The notes under the pieces were generated by a model that saw nothing but the letters and a program-made list of their open reading frames with translations, searched no databases and was not told the DNA's origin. A stretch of DNA of 64,000 bases from Flavobacterium terrisoli (GTDB lineage Bacteria > Bacteroidota > Bacteroidia > Flavobacteriales > Flavobacteriaceae), in contig NZ_JARGNA010000002.1 of assembly GCF_030167905.1 (NCBI RefSeq), positions 186,001-250,000 on the forward strand, in the 5' to 3' direction. A program made the position numbers and the translations under genes. Below, piece by piece: positions 27,355-38,135 of this stretch. Positions within the stretch are counted from its first letter, which is position 1. Every line of letters starts with the position of its first letter.

Positions 27355-27417
27355 GTGTTGTTGTTTTGAGACTTGCGTAAATGATTTTTTGGCGAAAATA
27401 TCTGTTATAAATGCACA

Positions 27418-27435
27418 GAACAATTATAATTGTTC
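27418..27435. promoter_or_regulatory. Perfect 18-bp palindrome, candidate operator
   Basis: GAACAATTATAATTGTTC equals its own reverse complement. It lies 64 bases upstream of the MBG adhesin start, near where an activator or repressor dimer could bind. It has no loop or T-run, so it is not a terminator. Confidence 0.4.
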
Positions 27436-27761
27436 AATAGCAGAAATTATCGATGTAATTTAATAATGCTAAATTTTGATGCATTTTACTGAGTTTTGCT
27501 TGCAATTAATGACCAGTTTTTAACTCATTTCATTCAAACAAGGCTCAGTCCTACAAAAAAACAAAATTTAAGTCTATTATCTACACTTATTTCCGCTAAA
27601 TAACACAACATTTTTAATATCTGTAGCTTTTTTACCTTTATATTTATGTTAATTAACATAAAAAAGTAGTCCTAATGATAACAAGCATAGGTTTCGTTTG
27701 AAAACATTTTAACAAAGAATTTATACAGAACTATTTGAAGTTTGTCTTTTTATCATAAAAC

Positions 27762-27789
27762 AAAAAACCTCCCAAGTTATTGGGAGGCA
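27762..27789 (-). terminator. Rho-independent terminator of the 3439-aa adhesin gene
   Basis: Read leftward, GCCTCCCAA pairs with TTGGGAGGT around a short loop and is followed by TTTTTTG. It lies about 27 bases after the stop codon. Confidence 0.88.
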
Positions 27790-27815
27790 TTTGTATAAAA
27801 CGAATACGGTTTACG

Positions 27816-30800
27816 CTATTTAACTATTTTTTTGGTTACTGTTATTCCTTCCTGAGAAGTAATTTGAACGAGCAAAACTTCATTGACCAAACTCACCGGA
27901 ATACTAGTCTCTGATGTATTGATTTCTTTTCTTTCAATAATTAATCGACCATTAATGTCAAATATTTTCACTTCACTCATCATAGTAGTTCCGGCATCGA
28001 TCACCAAATCATTTTGCCCATTTTTATAAATCACAATTTGATTGGCATTAAATGGTGGCGTATTAATACCCAAAGTATTATCCAAATATACAATTCTAAA
28101 GCGATCGGCAAAAAAGCCTGTATTACTGCTAAAGGAGTAAGGTGCAGCTTTGATATCTACAATTTGTCCTAAAAGCAAATCTTCTAAATAAACATCCTGG
28201 GTTGCAAGCACACCATCGGCTGTATTAAAGACAATGCTGAAAGTTCCTGCAACATCTGTTTTAAAGGATAACGGCACCACATCTGTATCCATGAAAGGTA
28301 GCGCTCTGTGCTGTACTGACAACTCTTTATTCTGAACCAACGATGTCAGTGCCAATGGACTGTCATTGATATAAGCACCATCAAAAGCTTCGTCCAAATC
28401 ATTTGTGGCTTCTTCTTTGTAACCAATGGCTAAATTCCCAACTTCCACTTCATTATTCTTCAAATACAACCACAGTCTTCCTTCCCCAATGGTGTTGGCT
28501 TGATTGTTTGTTCTGAAGAAACGACCATTATTGGCTTCACGCTGTGTATTCTTAAACTGTAAAGATCCGGCCGAGTTGGCTTTTACAAAGAAACCTTGAC
28601 CCGGTTCAATGTTATAATATTCTTCAGCTCCTGAACTAAACGTTCCGCCACTATAAGTAACATAAGAAGTTGTTGCCTGACCCGGAAGGGTTTGGTTTAC
28701 ATTGTTCAATTTTCTCCAGAACCATAAAGTAGATCCGATTAAACCTGAATTATCAGTTAAGAAAGTAGAAATTTTAATAGGCGATGGATAAGGATTACCC
28801 ACAGCATTATAACCATAGTTATCCGGATCTCCAGCGGTTTTATCTATTGAAACCGAAATGTCTCCACTGTTTGGCACTCCTGTAAAACTACCCGGATAAG
28901 AAGCCGGTGTTCCGGTACTCACATCTACCCAGTTGTTTGGTGTACGGATTAAGTAACCTCTTCCCGTTTGGAAAGTACTGGTTGAAGACAGTGCCAAACC
29001 ATTGGTATACCAATCCGACGTAGAATAAACATTCGTAGATTCTTTATAGGTATAAAAACGGTTGGTTAAGGTTAGCGGTGAAAAACCGTAAAGATTTTGT
29101 GAGGCAACAGGCGAAGTCCATAAAGTATAATCCAAACGATACAAAGGAGAACTGTTACGCTTGATAGTTGCTGCTCCACTATTTGTATTGGTTGCACCGC
29201 CTTGTAAAAGAACAGCATTGCTTTCAAGAGTAAATGTACTTCCTGTTTCAACAGTGAGCGCTCCGTCTAAAGTAATAGTATGATTTGGTGACACAATAAC
29301 ATTAGCGTTGTTAGTTACTGTTAGTGCACAAGCCGATAAACTTTCTGTTGTGGTATAATTACTCGATATTACTGCTGACGTAGATGCTGTTGGAGTACCT
29401 GACCATGAACCATTCCACGTAACCGTTTGAACGGTTAAAGTCGTTGTATCCGTGTTAGTGCATCCTGTTGATGTATTCGTTCCGGTAACCGTAAAGTTAG
29501 CCGTTACAGTCGTTTTAGCATAAACGGTTGCAGCATTTGCACCGGTATAAAGAATGGTAGCATTAGCATCATCATAAAGCGTATTCGAAACATCCGAAGA
29601 CCAAACATAACTGTCTGCACCGGTAGCTGTTAATGTGACAATTTTATTGGCACAAACCGCAGTATCCGCAGTGGCAATTATCGTCGGTAAAGGATTAACG
29701 GTAACTGCAATACCATTTGAAGTAGCGGGAGAATTCACCAAACACGGCGTTGCATTTGAAGTCATCACTACACTTACTGTATCTCCGTTCACCAATGAAT
29801 TAGAAGTATAAGTAGTACTATTTGTTCCTACAGGTGTTGCACCAGCGTACCATTGAAAGGATGGTGTTGTTCCTCCATTGGTTGGCGTTGCCGTAAACGA
29901 CAAACTTGCTCCTGCACAAATTGTTGTACTCGAATTGGCGGTAATACTAACTGAAGCAGACAAAGCAGGAGTAACCGTCAGTACGCCATTAACAACAGTC
30001 GTTCCATTCCAGTTTCCGCCACCGGTAGCCGAATAGCCTCCGTAAGCCCATTGGCAACCATTTATTCTATATCGGAAAGCATAATAATAAGTTCCTGCTC
30101 CCAATGATGCTCCACCGGTAAACTTATACTCGTCATTGTTACTCCCAATTCCGGCCTGACCAAAATAGCTTACTCCGGTCGATGTCCAGGATGTCCAGGT
30201 ATTTGGATTTGTATCTGCTGTATGATACCCGAATTGTACTTCAATATTGCTTCCGGCTCCAGCAGCTTCAGTAACCGTTGGCTCGTATACCTGACCATAG
30301 GCATCAAAAGTACTGCCTGCACAAATCGTTGCAGAATCGGTTTGCAAATTGCCATAATCTAATATTCCTCTTTGAATGGTAATCGAAACATCATCCGTAG
30401 ACGCTGTACAAGTTCCATTACTGATTGTCCATCTTAAAACATAAGTCGTATTTGAATTGCCTGTAAAGTTCGATGCCGGATTGCCTGATTCGGCTACGGC
30501 ACCACCAGTACCGCTTATGATACTCCATGAACCAACTCCTATTACCGGAGTATTCGCCTCTAAAGTAATGGTTACTCCTTCACAAACTGTCAAATCATTA
30601 CCTGCTGCAGCTGTGGTTGGAGGTGAACTTACGGTTAGTGTTCCATTGATATTTGAACTTCCATTCCAGAAACCGCCATTGTATCCGCCATACTGCCAAT
30701 CACAAGCACCTTGTTTGTATCTGAAAGTGTAATAATAAGTACCTGCCGATCCTGGCGTGAATACATAAGAGTACTCATCGTTATTGCCTTGTTGTGAATT

Positions 30801-33800
30801 AAATGATGCAGCTGTCCATGTTGTCCAAGAAGCCGGATCGGTGTTGGTAGCATTATACCCGAACTCAACAGTTATTCCTGCACCCGCACCGGCGCCCGGA
30901 GTTACTCCTGGTTCATAAACCTGTCCGTATGCTGTAAAAGAACCTCCCAAACAGATTGAACCTGTAGCCGGGAATTGAAGATTTGCAAAATCTACAGTTG
31001 AAGAAACAGCAACAGTCACCACTCCTGAAATCGCTGGAGTACAGACACCATTAGAAACAACAGCTCTAAAATACTTCGTTGCCGTTAATGCTCCTATGGT
31101 TGTATCTGGTAAAGTCGAACTTGTTTGACCTGAAATATCAGTAAATACGGAATTGTCATTTGAAGACTGCCACTGAATATTTCCTGAACTTCCACTCAAT
31201 GATATATTTGACGGAGTCGCGCCTGAACAAATTGACTGGTTACTACTAACTGTACCTGCAACCGGCGTCGTATTCACCGTTAAGGTAGTTGAAGAGGTCT
31301 TGGTACAAGAGCCCAAAGTTGCCGTAGCTATATAAGTGGTTGTCGTAGATGGTCTTGCATAAACTGTTGACAAAGCCTCTCCGGCATAACCGGTAGTAGC
31401 ACCACTATTGGTATATAAACCTGTTGATGGAGACCAAGTTATAGGATAGTTCCCAGCCACTCCAAAAGTCATTACCGGTCGGTTAGTACTGGTTGCATTA
31501 CCAGTAGCTGTTGAACAGGAATTTGAACCGTTTAAGGTTGCTGTACTAACTACTGAAGGAGTTGAAACACTCACCGTAGCAGTTGTTCCCGAGGTCACAC
31601 CGGCCATACAGATGTTGACTACGATATTCGAAGTACCATCCCATGAAAAAGCTGTTCCAAATGTATGGGTATTAAGCCCTGAAGTCACCACATAATTGGT
31701 TCCGGTGTATACTGTCGTAAATGTTGGTGAAAGGAATGTTGTTGTCATTACTGTGGCAGCAGTGTTAGCCATTCCAATAGTATAAGTCGGAATAGTTCCT
31801 GCACCGGCAGAAGTAACATTAAAAGCTATCGATGTAATATTGGTTGCTGAAGTTATCCCAGCTGCATTAAGTTCCGCTTTAGTGATCAAATACTGCATTC
31901 TTGCCTGTGTAGTAACGGCTTGTCTGTATGGCGTATTGGCCGCTGCAGAACTTCCCGAACTGGTTCCGATAGTAACAGTTGTTGTACTAGGAGAACTGGC
32001 AGTTAAAGTCGTAATAGTACTGTCACAAACAGTAGTACTTGAAGGTGTTACAGTAACTGTCGAAGGTGATGGGTTTACTGTAACTGTGATGGTTTGGGTT
32101 GTAGTCATTGCGCCTGCAACCCCCGTAACTGTATAAATGGTAGTGGTTGTAGGACTGGCGGTAACTGTCGCTCCCGAAGTAGCACTCAACCCTGTAGCTG
32201 GTGACCATGTATAAGTATAGGCCGCTGTACTTGATGCTGTTAACGATGTAGAAGCACCGTTACATATTGTAGCGCTTGGTGAAGGTGTTATGGTGATTGG
32301 ATCTGGTGTTGGTTTTATCGTCACGTTGTCCAAAAACTGATTATCTCCAAATTCCGAGTGGAATTTAAAGGCAAAATATACTGTGGCTTGATTCCCGGCT
32401 GCCGCTATGGTTACCGTTTTTTTGTTCCATTGTGCTGTTGAAGAAGCCAAAGTCCCATCGTGTCTCGGAATAAAACTTCCGGCATTGGTCCATGTGGTTC
32501 CATCCAAAGAATACTGGATCTGAACCCCTTCGTTCAAATAATTCCCGGTACTGTATAAACTATTATTCTCATTTCTCCAATAGAACTCAACGTCTACACT
32601 GGCAAAACCTGTAGTAGTTGCCGGAACGCTTATCAAACGTTCCTCACCTCCGGCATCTCCTGAAACACTGAATGAATTATATTGAACCATATGTGATCCT
32701 TCCTGTGGAGTTGTGGTTGGGCCACTTCCTGAAGCAAGGAATGAAATTTTTGTTGCAGCCTGAAGTACCGTTGCGGTTCCGCCTACCGGAACTATAGCGG
32801 TAGACCAACATATTGGCATTGAAGTACTGTTGAACCCTTGGATGATATTCAATGTGGCATTGGCACAAACGGTTGTTACCGTTCCCGAAGACAAATAAGT
32901 ACTGTCACAAACTCCGTTGTTGGCTTTCGCTCTGTAATAATAAACCGTTCCCGCAGTCAAGCCGGTTAGTGTTTTGGTCACAGCTGTTCCTACTGAGAAT
33001 GGCGAACCTGAGATTGGAGTAGTATAACCAGAATCGGTGTAGACTTCCAAAGTGTAATTTACGGTTGCGGCAGTTCCTCCTGCTGATGCTGTCCAGGAAA
33101 TGGTAGCGCCTGTAGTTGTAATCGCCGAATTGACAAAAGCTGTAGGCGCTGCCGGACATGTAATCTGGCTGGCACTTACCCCTGTTGAATACCATGGTGC
33201 TCCGAAACAACTATTAGTGTTATCTCTTGAAAACACATAGTAATAATAATTGGTATTTGCTGTAAGCCCTGTTTGAGAAAGCGTGGTAGAATTTGCATTG
33301 GCCACACAAGTATATGAATCTGATCCAAAGGTATAAGACGTACCACTATTGTAAGTTGTACCGTTTAAAGGTGCCGGAGCCATACTGCTGGTTGATCTGA
33401 AAATAACATAGGCTGTAGGCACCGGACTTGCTGCGGTAAAATTCAAATTCAATGTGGTGGCAGTAACTGAAGAAAAAACCAATGAAGAAGGATTATTCGG
33501 CACACTACAAGCGGTCACAAAAGTTCCCGGTCCTGTCCATATACTCTTATTGGTCCCATCACAATTGGAACGCACCCAGAAATAATAGGTCGTTGCAGCA
33601 CTCAATCCTGAAATCCCGGTAGTTAAAACTGTAGGCCCTACGCTACCCGAAGCAGAAGTTCCTGCTGTTGGGGCAGTATTCGAAGTGCTATAGTAATACT
33701 CATAAGAATTTCCGGGAGTTGTAGCCGCTGCTGTCCAGTTCAGCGATGCTGAATTATTGGTAACCGCGCTGGCTGCAGAAACAGAAGCCGGTGCATCGGC

Positions 33801-36800
33801 ACAAGCCGGCAAAACTTCAACCCCAAAATTATCAATATGGAAATCAATATCCGGAGTACTTGAAGACGTAGTCGCCACAAAGGCAAATTTCACTACGCCG
33901 CTATAAGATGTTAAGTTAATATATTCCGTTTGACCGGTATTGCTGTAAGTTGCTGCTCCGGTGTAAGTTTTCAAAGTATTAGTACTGCTCCAGGTTGCAC
34001 CGCCATCTGTAGAGATAATCACTCTTACAATGTGTGTCCCTAATGTAGATTGAACAGTGGTTCCGTTAAAAGAAGTTACCGCCATATCATATTTCAAACG
34101 ATACAATCCGGCTGTTGACCCTAAATCAATCGGGTTGGAAATAATCCATTCTCCCGGATTGGTATTGAATAAATTGGTTTTTACACCCACATTCGAACCC
34201 GTATTGGCAAAACCTGTAGAATTCAACCATTCACTGTCAGCAGAAGTCAGTGTCGATGGATTGGCAACAGCTCCGGTAGCTTCAGACCAACAAACCGGGT
34301 TTGGTGCACTTCCGGTAAAAGTGGCAAAAGTCTGTACCGTGGTTGGCACTGCTTCAGCCCCACAAAGAGTTGTTACAGTTCCTCCGGTAAGATAGGCACT
34401 ATCACAAGAGCCGTTATTGGCTTTTACCCTATAGTAATAAGTAGTTATCGATGATAAACTTGTTAGAGAATAAGAAACTCCTGATCCTACACTGAAAGGC
34501 GAACCAGAAATTGGAGTAGTATAACCGGAATTGGTGTAAACCTCCAAAGTATAGTTTATCGTAGCCGCACTTCCGCCTACAGCAGAACCGGTCCAAGAGA
34601 TAGTGGCTCCTGTAGAAGTCACTCCCGAGTTAACAAAAGCAGTCGGAGCGACCGGACAGGTAGTCAAAGTACCAGTAAGTGGAGATGCCGACAGATATTT
34701 AGGCCCACCACTACAAGCACCGCTGTTATAGCTGAAAATCGTAATGGTATAAGCAGTATTTGAAGCCAGTGAACTTGCCGAAAAAGAAGTTGACGAACTT
34801 GATTGGATTACTGTTCCGTTTCCAATGGTATTTCCTGCAGCATAATTTGATCCGTCGGAAAGCGTTCCCGAAAATGCGCCTGAACTACGGATAACCAAAT
34901 AGCCTGTTGGGGATCCTGACGCCGTTGTAAATGATCCGGCGATTGAATTTACGGTATTGGTCCCAGAAACAAAACCAGTCGCTTGTGTTGATGGTGTAGT
35001 ACAAGCCACTATCGACGATGTAAAGTTTCCAGCATCGGCACCGATGTCTTCAGGAGTGAGTCCGGAACGGGTTTGTCCGTCATAATCATCGGTAATGGTT
35101 GAAATATTGATTCCGCTTCCTTCCACAACCGTAGGATTGGTGGCATGAATGTGCAAATCAGGGGTTGTTCCTGTCGCATCAATAAATTGAGGATTCCCAT
35201 TAAAACTATTAAGATCCTGAGAAGTTGCGGTTTGCCAAGCGGAAAGCGATGCACGGTCTGAAGTCAGAAAACCTAATACTCCTCCGGTTCCGTCGGTATA
35301 GTAATCATTATAATTGGATGTGTTTGTAGCAGGTGTAGAAACATAGTTTATGGCATAATGCTTACCGGTTCCTGTGTTATTGCTTCGCCCATTGTAGAAA
35401 ATGTTATTTCTCACATTGACAACATGCGATGTTGATGCTGTAGAAATGAAACAACTCGTATTGGCTGTTCCGGTAGTTACTCCGGCACCTCCAATATAAA
35501 CACTGTTAAAGTAACAATTGTTGGTTCCTCCACCTACATTTATTCCGGTAAATGTATAATTCCCTGTGATGGCTGTTCCTGAAGTATCATATCCCAAACG
35601 AATGATATTATTTTGAACAGTATTCGTTCCTGATGATCCCACCATGCTGATACCATTGACGGTTGACGCCGCTGAAGTTGCCACATTAAAATTGTAAATC
35701 AGGTTACGGGCAAACGAATTGGTTGCGGCCGCTGATACATTCCTAATCCCAATGATATTAACGGCGGTACCTCCGCTATTGATATTTGACAGGTTATAAA
35801 TTTGATTCTGACTTATGGTTTGCGCTGCCGCGGCATCAATTCTGATACCAATAATAGAGCTTGCCGAACCGCTACCGGTACCACCGGCTGTTCTCATATT
35901 TCTGATGATATTTCCGGTTAAGGTTGCAATTGGCGCTGTAACCACAATACCATTAATGGTATTGGCAGTATTAGAAGAAGTATTATCGATTGAATTCGCC
36001 ACTGTTCCTCCAATGGTGTTGTTATTACAGGTCCAGTTTACCGATGAACTTGTGTTACATCTTAAACCAAAGAATGAAACAGAACCGGTAGAAGAGTTGG
36101 TAATCGATATACCTCCGATATTATTATTACTTGTGTTCCAGTTACTCGATCCGAAATTATATATACCGTTGATATCTGAAGCTGTTGATGAAGAGGAAGT
36201 ATAAGTGATGCTTCCTGTTGCCGACATGCTACCAATGGTGTTACCGGTAGTATTTCCAATGTTAACCAAACCGGCCGCTACATAAATTCCAATAAATGGT
36301 GATGAGCTGGTGGTTCCACTGGCTGCTCCGGAAAATGCAATACCGGCAATGGTATTCCCCTGAACACTTGTGGCTGTAGCTGTGGATAAATTCAAGTTGA
36401 TTGGATAAAACAATGAACCTGAAATAGAAACAAATCCATAAGTTCCGGTACCGGATGAATTGGCATAACCAATCGTATTGTTGGTAATGGCAAAATTATT
36501 TCCTGATGAAGTATTGGAAATGTTTATCGCAGCGTGTAAGGATGCCGTAGTTTGGGTTCTTGAGGCACTTTGGTAGAATTTATTTCCACTTATGGTCCAA
36601 TCGGTATTTCCGTTTCCGAGGTAAATTCCGGAACTTGCCACTGCCGCTCCAAAATAATCATAAATGTTATTATTGGAAATGGTAACCCCACTGTTATTTA
36701 TGGCAGTTGTACCAGTTGAACCATTACCATATATGGCCTTGGATGGTAAATTAGAACCCGCCGGACCGATATTACAATTGGAAATCGTGTTGTTGTCATT

Positions 36801-38135
36801 TCCGTTGGTTGTAGTACCATCTGTTGAAAAGAAGAAAATCCCTCCATTTGTCCCATTAGCCATCGTTGCAGAACCCAAAACATTACAGTTGGTTATTGTG
36901 TTACCCGTTGCTCCTTCTAAAAACTTGAAAGTTGATGTCCCCGAAGTATTTGAAGTACTCAGGTTGGAGATAGTTAGCGTGTTACCTCCGGAATTCAATC
37001 CGTTGAAGGTTACATTATCTGCACCACTGATGTTAAGCATTGGAGCAGCCACCGTTCCACTAATCGTTCTGGCGCCTAAAGGGTTCAAAGTAATCGATGT
37101 CCAGTTCGTTGATGCATTAAGGGAATTCGTTCCTGCTTCAGAAGAACTATCTGCAGTTTGCAAAATGGTCACTGCCCCTGTTCCCGAAGCTGCTGTATTC
37201 AAAGCCGAGAAAACCCCGGAGGCATTTGTCAAACTTGAATAACCTATACCCGAAGCAAAAGTCCCCGCAGCACTGGTCACAATGAAAGCACCCGTAACCG
37301 GAGTCCAGGAATAATTAGATCCACTATTGCTATTTACGTTTAATGTACTTAAATCATGTACTTCCTGAGTACTTAATGACGTTACATCACTATCAATTGC
37401 TGTTTTTGTACGGTTACTGGTATAAACATAAAAACTAACCGCTCCTGATTGCCAAGGAATACTTGCTGACCAGCTTGTCCCTGAACCTGTTGCCTGAACA
37501 ATGGTAGAAGTTGAAAAGCTATTGGTTGAATAACGTACAAAAATATTTTCCCCTGTAGCCGGCGTGCCTGAAGTCACAATATTAATGGTTCTTGAGCCAT
37601 AAGTTCCAACGGCCTGAGAAACTGAATTAACGGTTACCGGGTTATAACTCGTTTCCAAAATGGCCATTCTCTGACTGGCATAGGAACTTCCTTTGATAAT
37701 GTTATACGTATAATAATAATTAGCCTGTGTTGCCGGCAATCTACCGTTGCTGTTGTAACCAGTGGTATAAAAATTTGCTGATGCCGTACCTGTATTTGGA
37801 ACAATTACCGTATTGAAACCCGTTAAGGTTTGTATTCCGGCTCCCGAAGTGGTTCCCCATTGGTTGAAATAACCATCGGCATTGAACTGCCAATTGCGTG
37901 TTCCTGAAGAAGTCCCGGAACCGTTTTCCTGGAATCGGGCTCTAAACGCCCCACCTACCAGGGTCATTCCTGTGTTGGCATAGGTACCGCTGACATCCTG
38001 ATTGATAGACATGGAACCAGGCTGTGCCCAAATGCAATTGCTCATCAAAAGGGAAAAAAGAAGGCCTAAGTTAAAAATGACTTTTTGAAAAAGAGTTTTC
38101 CCAGCAATCAAATTGGTTTGGATAGAGTTACTCAT
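27816..38135 (-). CDS. Giant secreted surface protein with beta-helix, Fn3/Ig-like modules and a T9SS C-terminal signal
   Basis: A 3439-residue protein. A signal peptide (LFQKVIFNLGLLFSLLMSNC, then IWAQ) leads into Ser/Thr/Asn-rich beta structure. Residues about 290-1035 look like a right-handed beta-helix (recurrent NxTI and ISNNNIYDYFG turns, ending in EDIGADAG). Several fibronectin-III-like modules follow (APTAFVNSGVTSTGATISW, LTSLSSITTYYYRVKANNG), two jelly-roll-like segments and Ig/PKD-like modules (TICNGASTSLTASS). The last ~500 residues match the MBG adhesin, ending in the same T9SS-type domain (SEVKIFDINGRLIIERKE). It is likely a cell-surface or released adhesin. Cysteine pairs are frequent in the Fn3 and Ig-like part. 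Confidence 0.88.
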   Translation of the reverse strand: MSNSIQTNLIAGKTLFQKVIFNLGLLFSLLMSNCIWAQPGSMSINQDVSGTYANTGMTLVGGAFRARFQENGSGTSSGTRNWQFNADGYFNQWGTTSGAGIQTLTGFNTVIVPNTGTASANFYTTGYNSNGRLPATQANYYYTYNIIKGSSYASQRMAILETSYNPVTVNSVSQAVGTYGSRTINIVTSGTPATGENIFVRYSTNSFSTSTIVQATGSGTSWSASIPWQSGAVSFYVYTSNRTKTAIDSDVTSLSTQEVHDLSTLNVNSNSGSNYSWTPVTGAFIVTSAAGTFASGIGYSSLTNASGVFSALNTAASGTGAVTILQTADSSSEAGTNSLNASTNWTSITLNPLGARTISGTVAAPMLNISGADNVTFNGLNSGGNTLTISNLSTSNTSGTSTFKFLEGATGNTITNCNVLGSATMANGTNGGIFFFSTDGTTTNGNDNNTISNCNIGPAGSNLPSKAIYGNGSTGTTAINNSGVTISNNNIYDYFGAAVASSGIYLGNGNTDWTISGNKFYQSASRTQTTASLHAAINISNTSSGNNFAITNNTIGYANSSGTGTYGFVSISGSLFYPINLNLSTATATSVQGNTIAGIAFSGAASGTTSSSPFIGIYVAAGLVNIGNTTGNTIGSMSATGSITYTSSSSTASDINGIYNFGSSNWNTSNNNIGGISITNSSTGSVSFFGLRCNTSSSVNWTCNNNTIGGTVANSIDNTSSNTANTINGIVVTAPIATLTGNIIRNMRTAGGTGSGSASSIIGIRIDAAAAQTISQNQIYNLSNINSGGTAVNIIGIRNVSAAATNSFARNLIYNFNVATSAASTVNGISMVGSSGTNTVQNNIIRLGYDTSGTAITGNYTFTGINVGGGTNNCYFNSVYIGGAGVTTGTANTSCFISTASTSHVVNVRNNIFYNGRSNNTGTGKHYAINYVSTPATNTSNYNDYYTDGTGGVLGFLTSDRASLSAWQTATSQDLNSFNGNPQFIDATGTTPDLHIHATNPTVVEGSGINISTITDDYDGQTRSGLTPEDIGADAGNFTSSIVACTTPSTQATGFVSGTNTVNSIAGSFTTASGSPTGYLVIRSSGAFSGTLSDGSNYAAGNTIGNGTVIQSSSSTSFSASSLASNTAYTITIFSYNSGACSGGPKYLSASPLTGTLTTCPVAPTAFVNSGVTSTGATISWTGSAVGGSAATINYTLEVYTNSGYTTPISGSPFSVGSGVSYSLTSLSSITTYYYRVKANNGSCDSAYLTGGTVTTLCGAEAVPTTVQTFATFTGSAPNPVCWSEATGAVANPSTLTSADSEWLNSTGFANTGSNVGVKTNLFNTNPGEWIISNPIDLGSTAGLYRLKYDMAVTSFNGTTVQSTLGTHIVRVIISTDGGATWSSTNTLKTYTGAATYSNTGQTEYINLTSYSGVVKFAFVATTSSSTPDIDFHIDNFGVEVLPACADAPASVSAASAVTNNSASLNWTAAATTPGNSYEYYYSTSNTAPTAGTSASGSVGPTVLTTGISGLSAATTYYFWVRSNCDGTNKSIWTGPGTFVTACSVPNNPSSLVFSSVTATTLNLNFTAASPVPTAYVIFRSTSSMAPAPLNGTTYNSGTSYTFGSDSYTCVANANSTTLSQTGLTANTNYYYYVFSRDNTNSCFGAPWYSTGVSASQITCPAAPTAFVNSAITTTGATISWTASAGGTAATVNYTLEVYTDSGYTTPISGSPFSVGTAVTKTLTGLTAGTVYYYRAKANNGVCDSTYLSSGTVTTVCANATLNIIQGFNSTSMPICWSTAIVPVGGTATVLQAATKISFLASGSGPTTTPQEGSHMVQYNSFSVSGDAGGEERLISVPATTTGFASVDVEFYWRNENNSLYSTGNYLNEGVQIQYSLDGTTWTNAGSFIPRHDGTLASSTAQWNKKTVTIAAAGNQATVYFAFKFHSEFGDNQFLDNVTIKPTPDPITITPSPSATICNGASTSLTASSTAAYTYTWSPATGLSATSGATVTASPTTTTIYTVTGVAGAMTTTQTITVTVNPSPSTVTVTPSSTTVCDSTITTLTASSPSTTTVTIGTSSGSSAAANTPYRQAVTTQARMQYLITKAELNAAGITSATNITSIAFNVTSAGAGTIPTYTIGMANTAATVMTTTFLSPTFTTVYTGTNYVVTSGLNTHTFGTAFSWDGTSNIVVNICMAGVTSGTTATVSVSTPSVVSTATLNGSNSCSTATGNATSTNRPVMTFGVAGNYPITWSPSTGLYTNSGATTGYAGEALSTVYARPSTTTTYIATATLGSCTKTSSTTLTVNTTPVAGTVSSNQSICSGATPSNISLSGSSGNIQWQSSNDNSVFTDISGQTSSTLPDTTIGALTATKYFRAVVSNGVCTPAISGVVTVAVSSTVDFANLQFPATGSICLGGSFTAYGQVYEPGVTPGAGAGAGITVEFGYNATNTDPASWTTWTAASFNSQQGNNDEYSYVFTPGSAGTYYYTFRYKQGACDWQYGGYNGGFWNGSSNINGTLTVSSPPTTAAAGNDLTVCEGVTITLEANTPVIGVGSWSIISGTGGAVAESGNPASNFTGNSNTTYVLRWTISNGTCTASTDDVSITIQRGILDYGNLQTDSATICAGSTFDAYGQVYEPTVTEAAGAGSNIEVQFGYHTADTNPNTWTSWTSTGVSYFGQAGIGSNNDEYKFTGGASLGAGTYYYAFRYRINGCQWAYGGYSATGGGNWNGTTVVNGVLTVTPALSASVSITANSSTTICAGASLSFTATPTNGGTTPSFQWYAGATPVGTNSTTYTSNSLVNGDTVSVVMTSNATPCLVNSPATSNGIAVTVNPLPTIIATADTAVCANKIVTLTATGADSYVWSSDVSNTLYDDANATILYTGANAATVYAKTTVTANFTVTGTNTSTGCTNTDTTTLTVQTVTWNGSWSGTPTASTSAVISSNYTTTESLSACALTVTNNANVIVSPNHTITLDGALTVETGSTFTLESNAVLLQGGATNTNSGAATIKRNSSPLYRLDYTLWTSPVASQNLYGFSPLTLTNRFYTYKESTNVYSTSDWYTNGLALSSTSTFQTGRGYLIRTPNNWVDVSTGTPASYPGSFTGVPNSGDISVSIDKTAGDPDNYGYNAVGNPYPSPIKISTFLTDNSGLIGSTLWFWRKLNNVNQTLPGQATTSYVTYSGGTFSSGAEEYYNIEPGQGFFVKANSAGSLQFKNTQREANNGRFFRTNNQANTIGEGRLWLYLKNNEVEVGNLAIGYKEEATNDLDEAFDGAYINDSPLALTSLVQNKELSVQHRALPFMDTDVVPLSFKTDVAGTFSIVFNTADGVLATQDVYLEDLLLGQIVDIKAAPYSFSSNTGFFADRFRIVYLDNTLGINTPPFNANQIVIYKNGQNDLVIDAGTTMMSEVKIFDINGRLIIERKEINTSETSIPVSLVNEVLLVQITSQEGITVTKKIVK

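Larger units (their letters stand above)
27355..27815. other. Intergenic region between the two giant surface-protein genes
   Basis: 461 AT-rich bases with no credible gene. It holds a perfect 18-bp palindrome at 27418-27435 upstream of the MBG adhesin and a terminator for the larger adhesin at 27762-27789. No exact TAnnTTTG box was found for the MBG adhesin; the closest is TATTTTCG, one mismatch, near 27395. Confidence 0.7.

Noticed and set aside
36664..37242. A 192-codon open frame on the + strand inside the larger adhesin gene
   Set aside because: It is antisense to a Thr/Ser/Asn-rich coding region, where stop codons on the other strand are rare. Its protein is a monotonous Val/Leu/Pro string with no domain.
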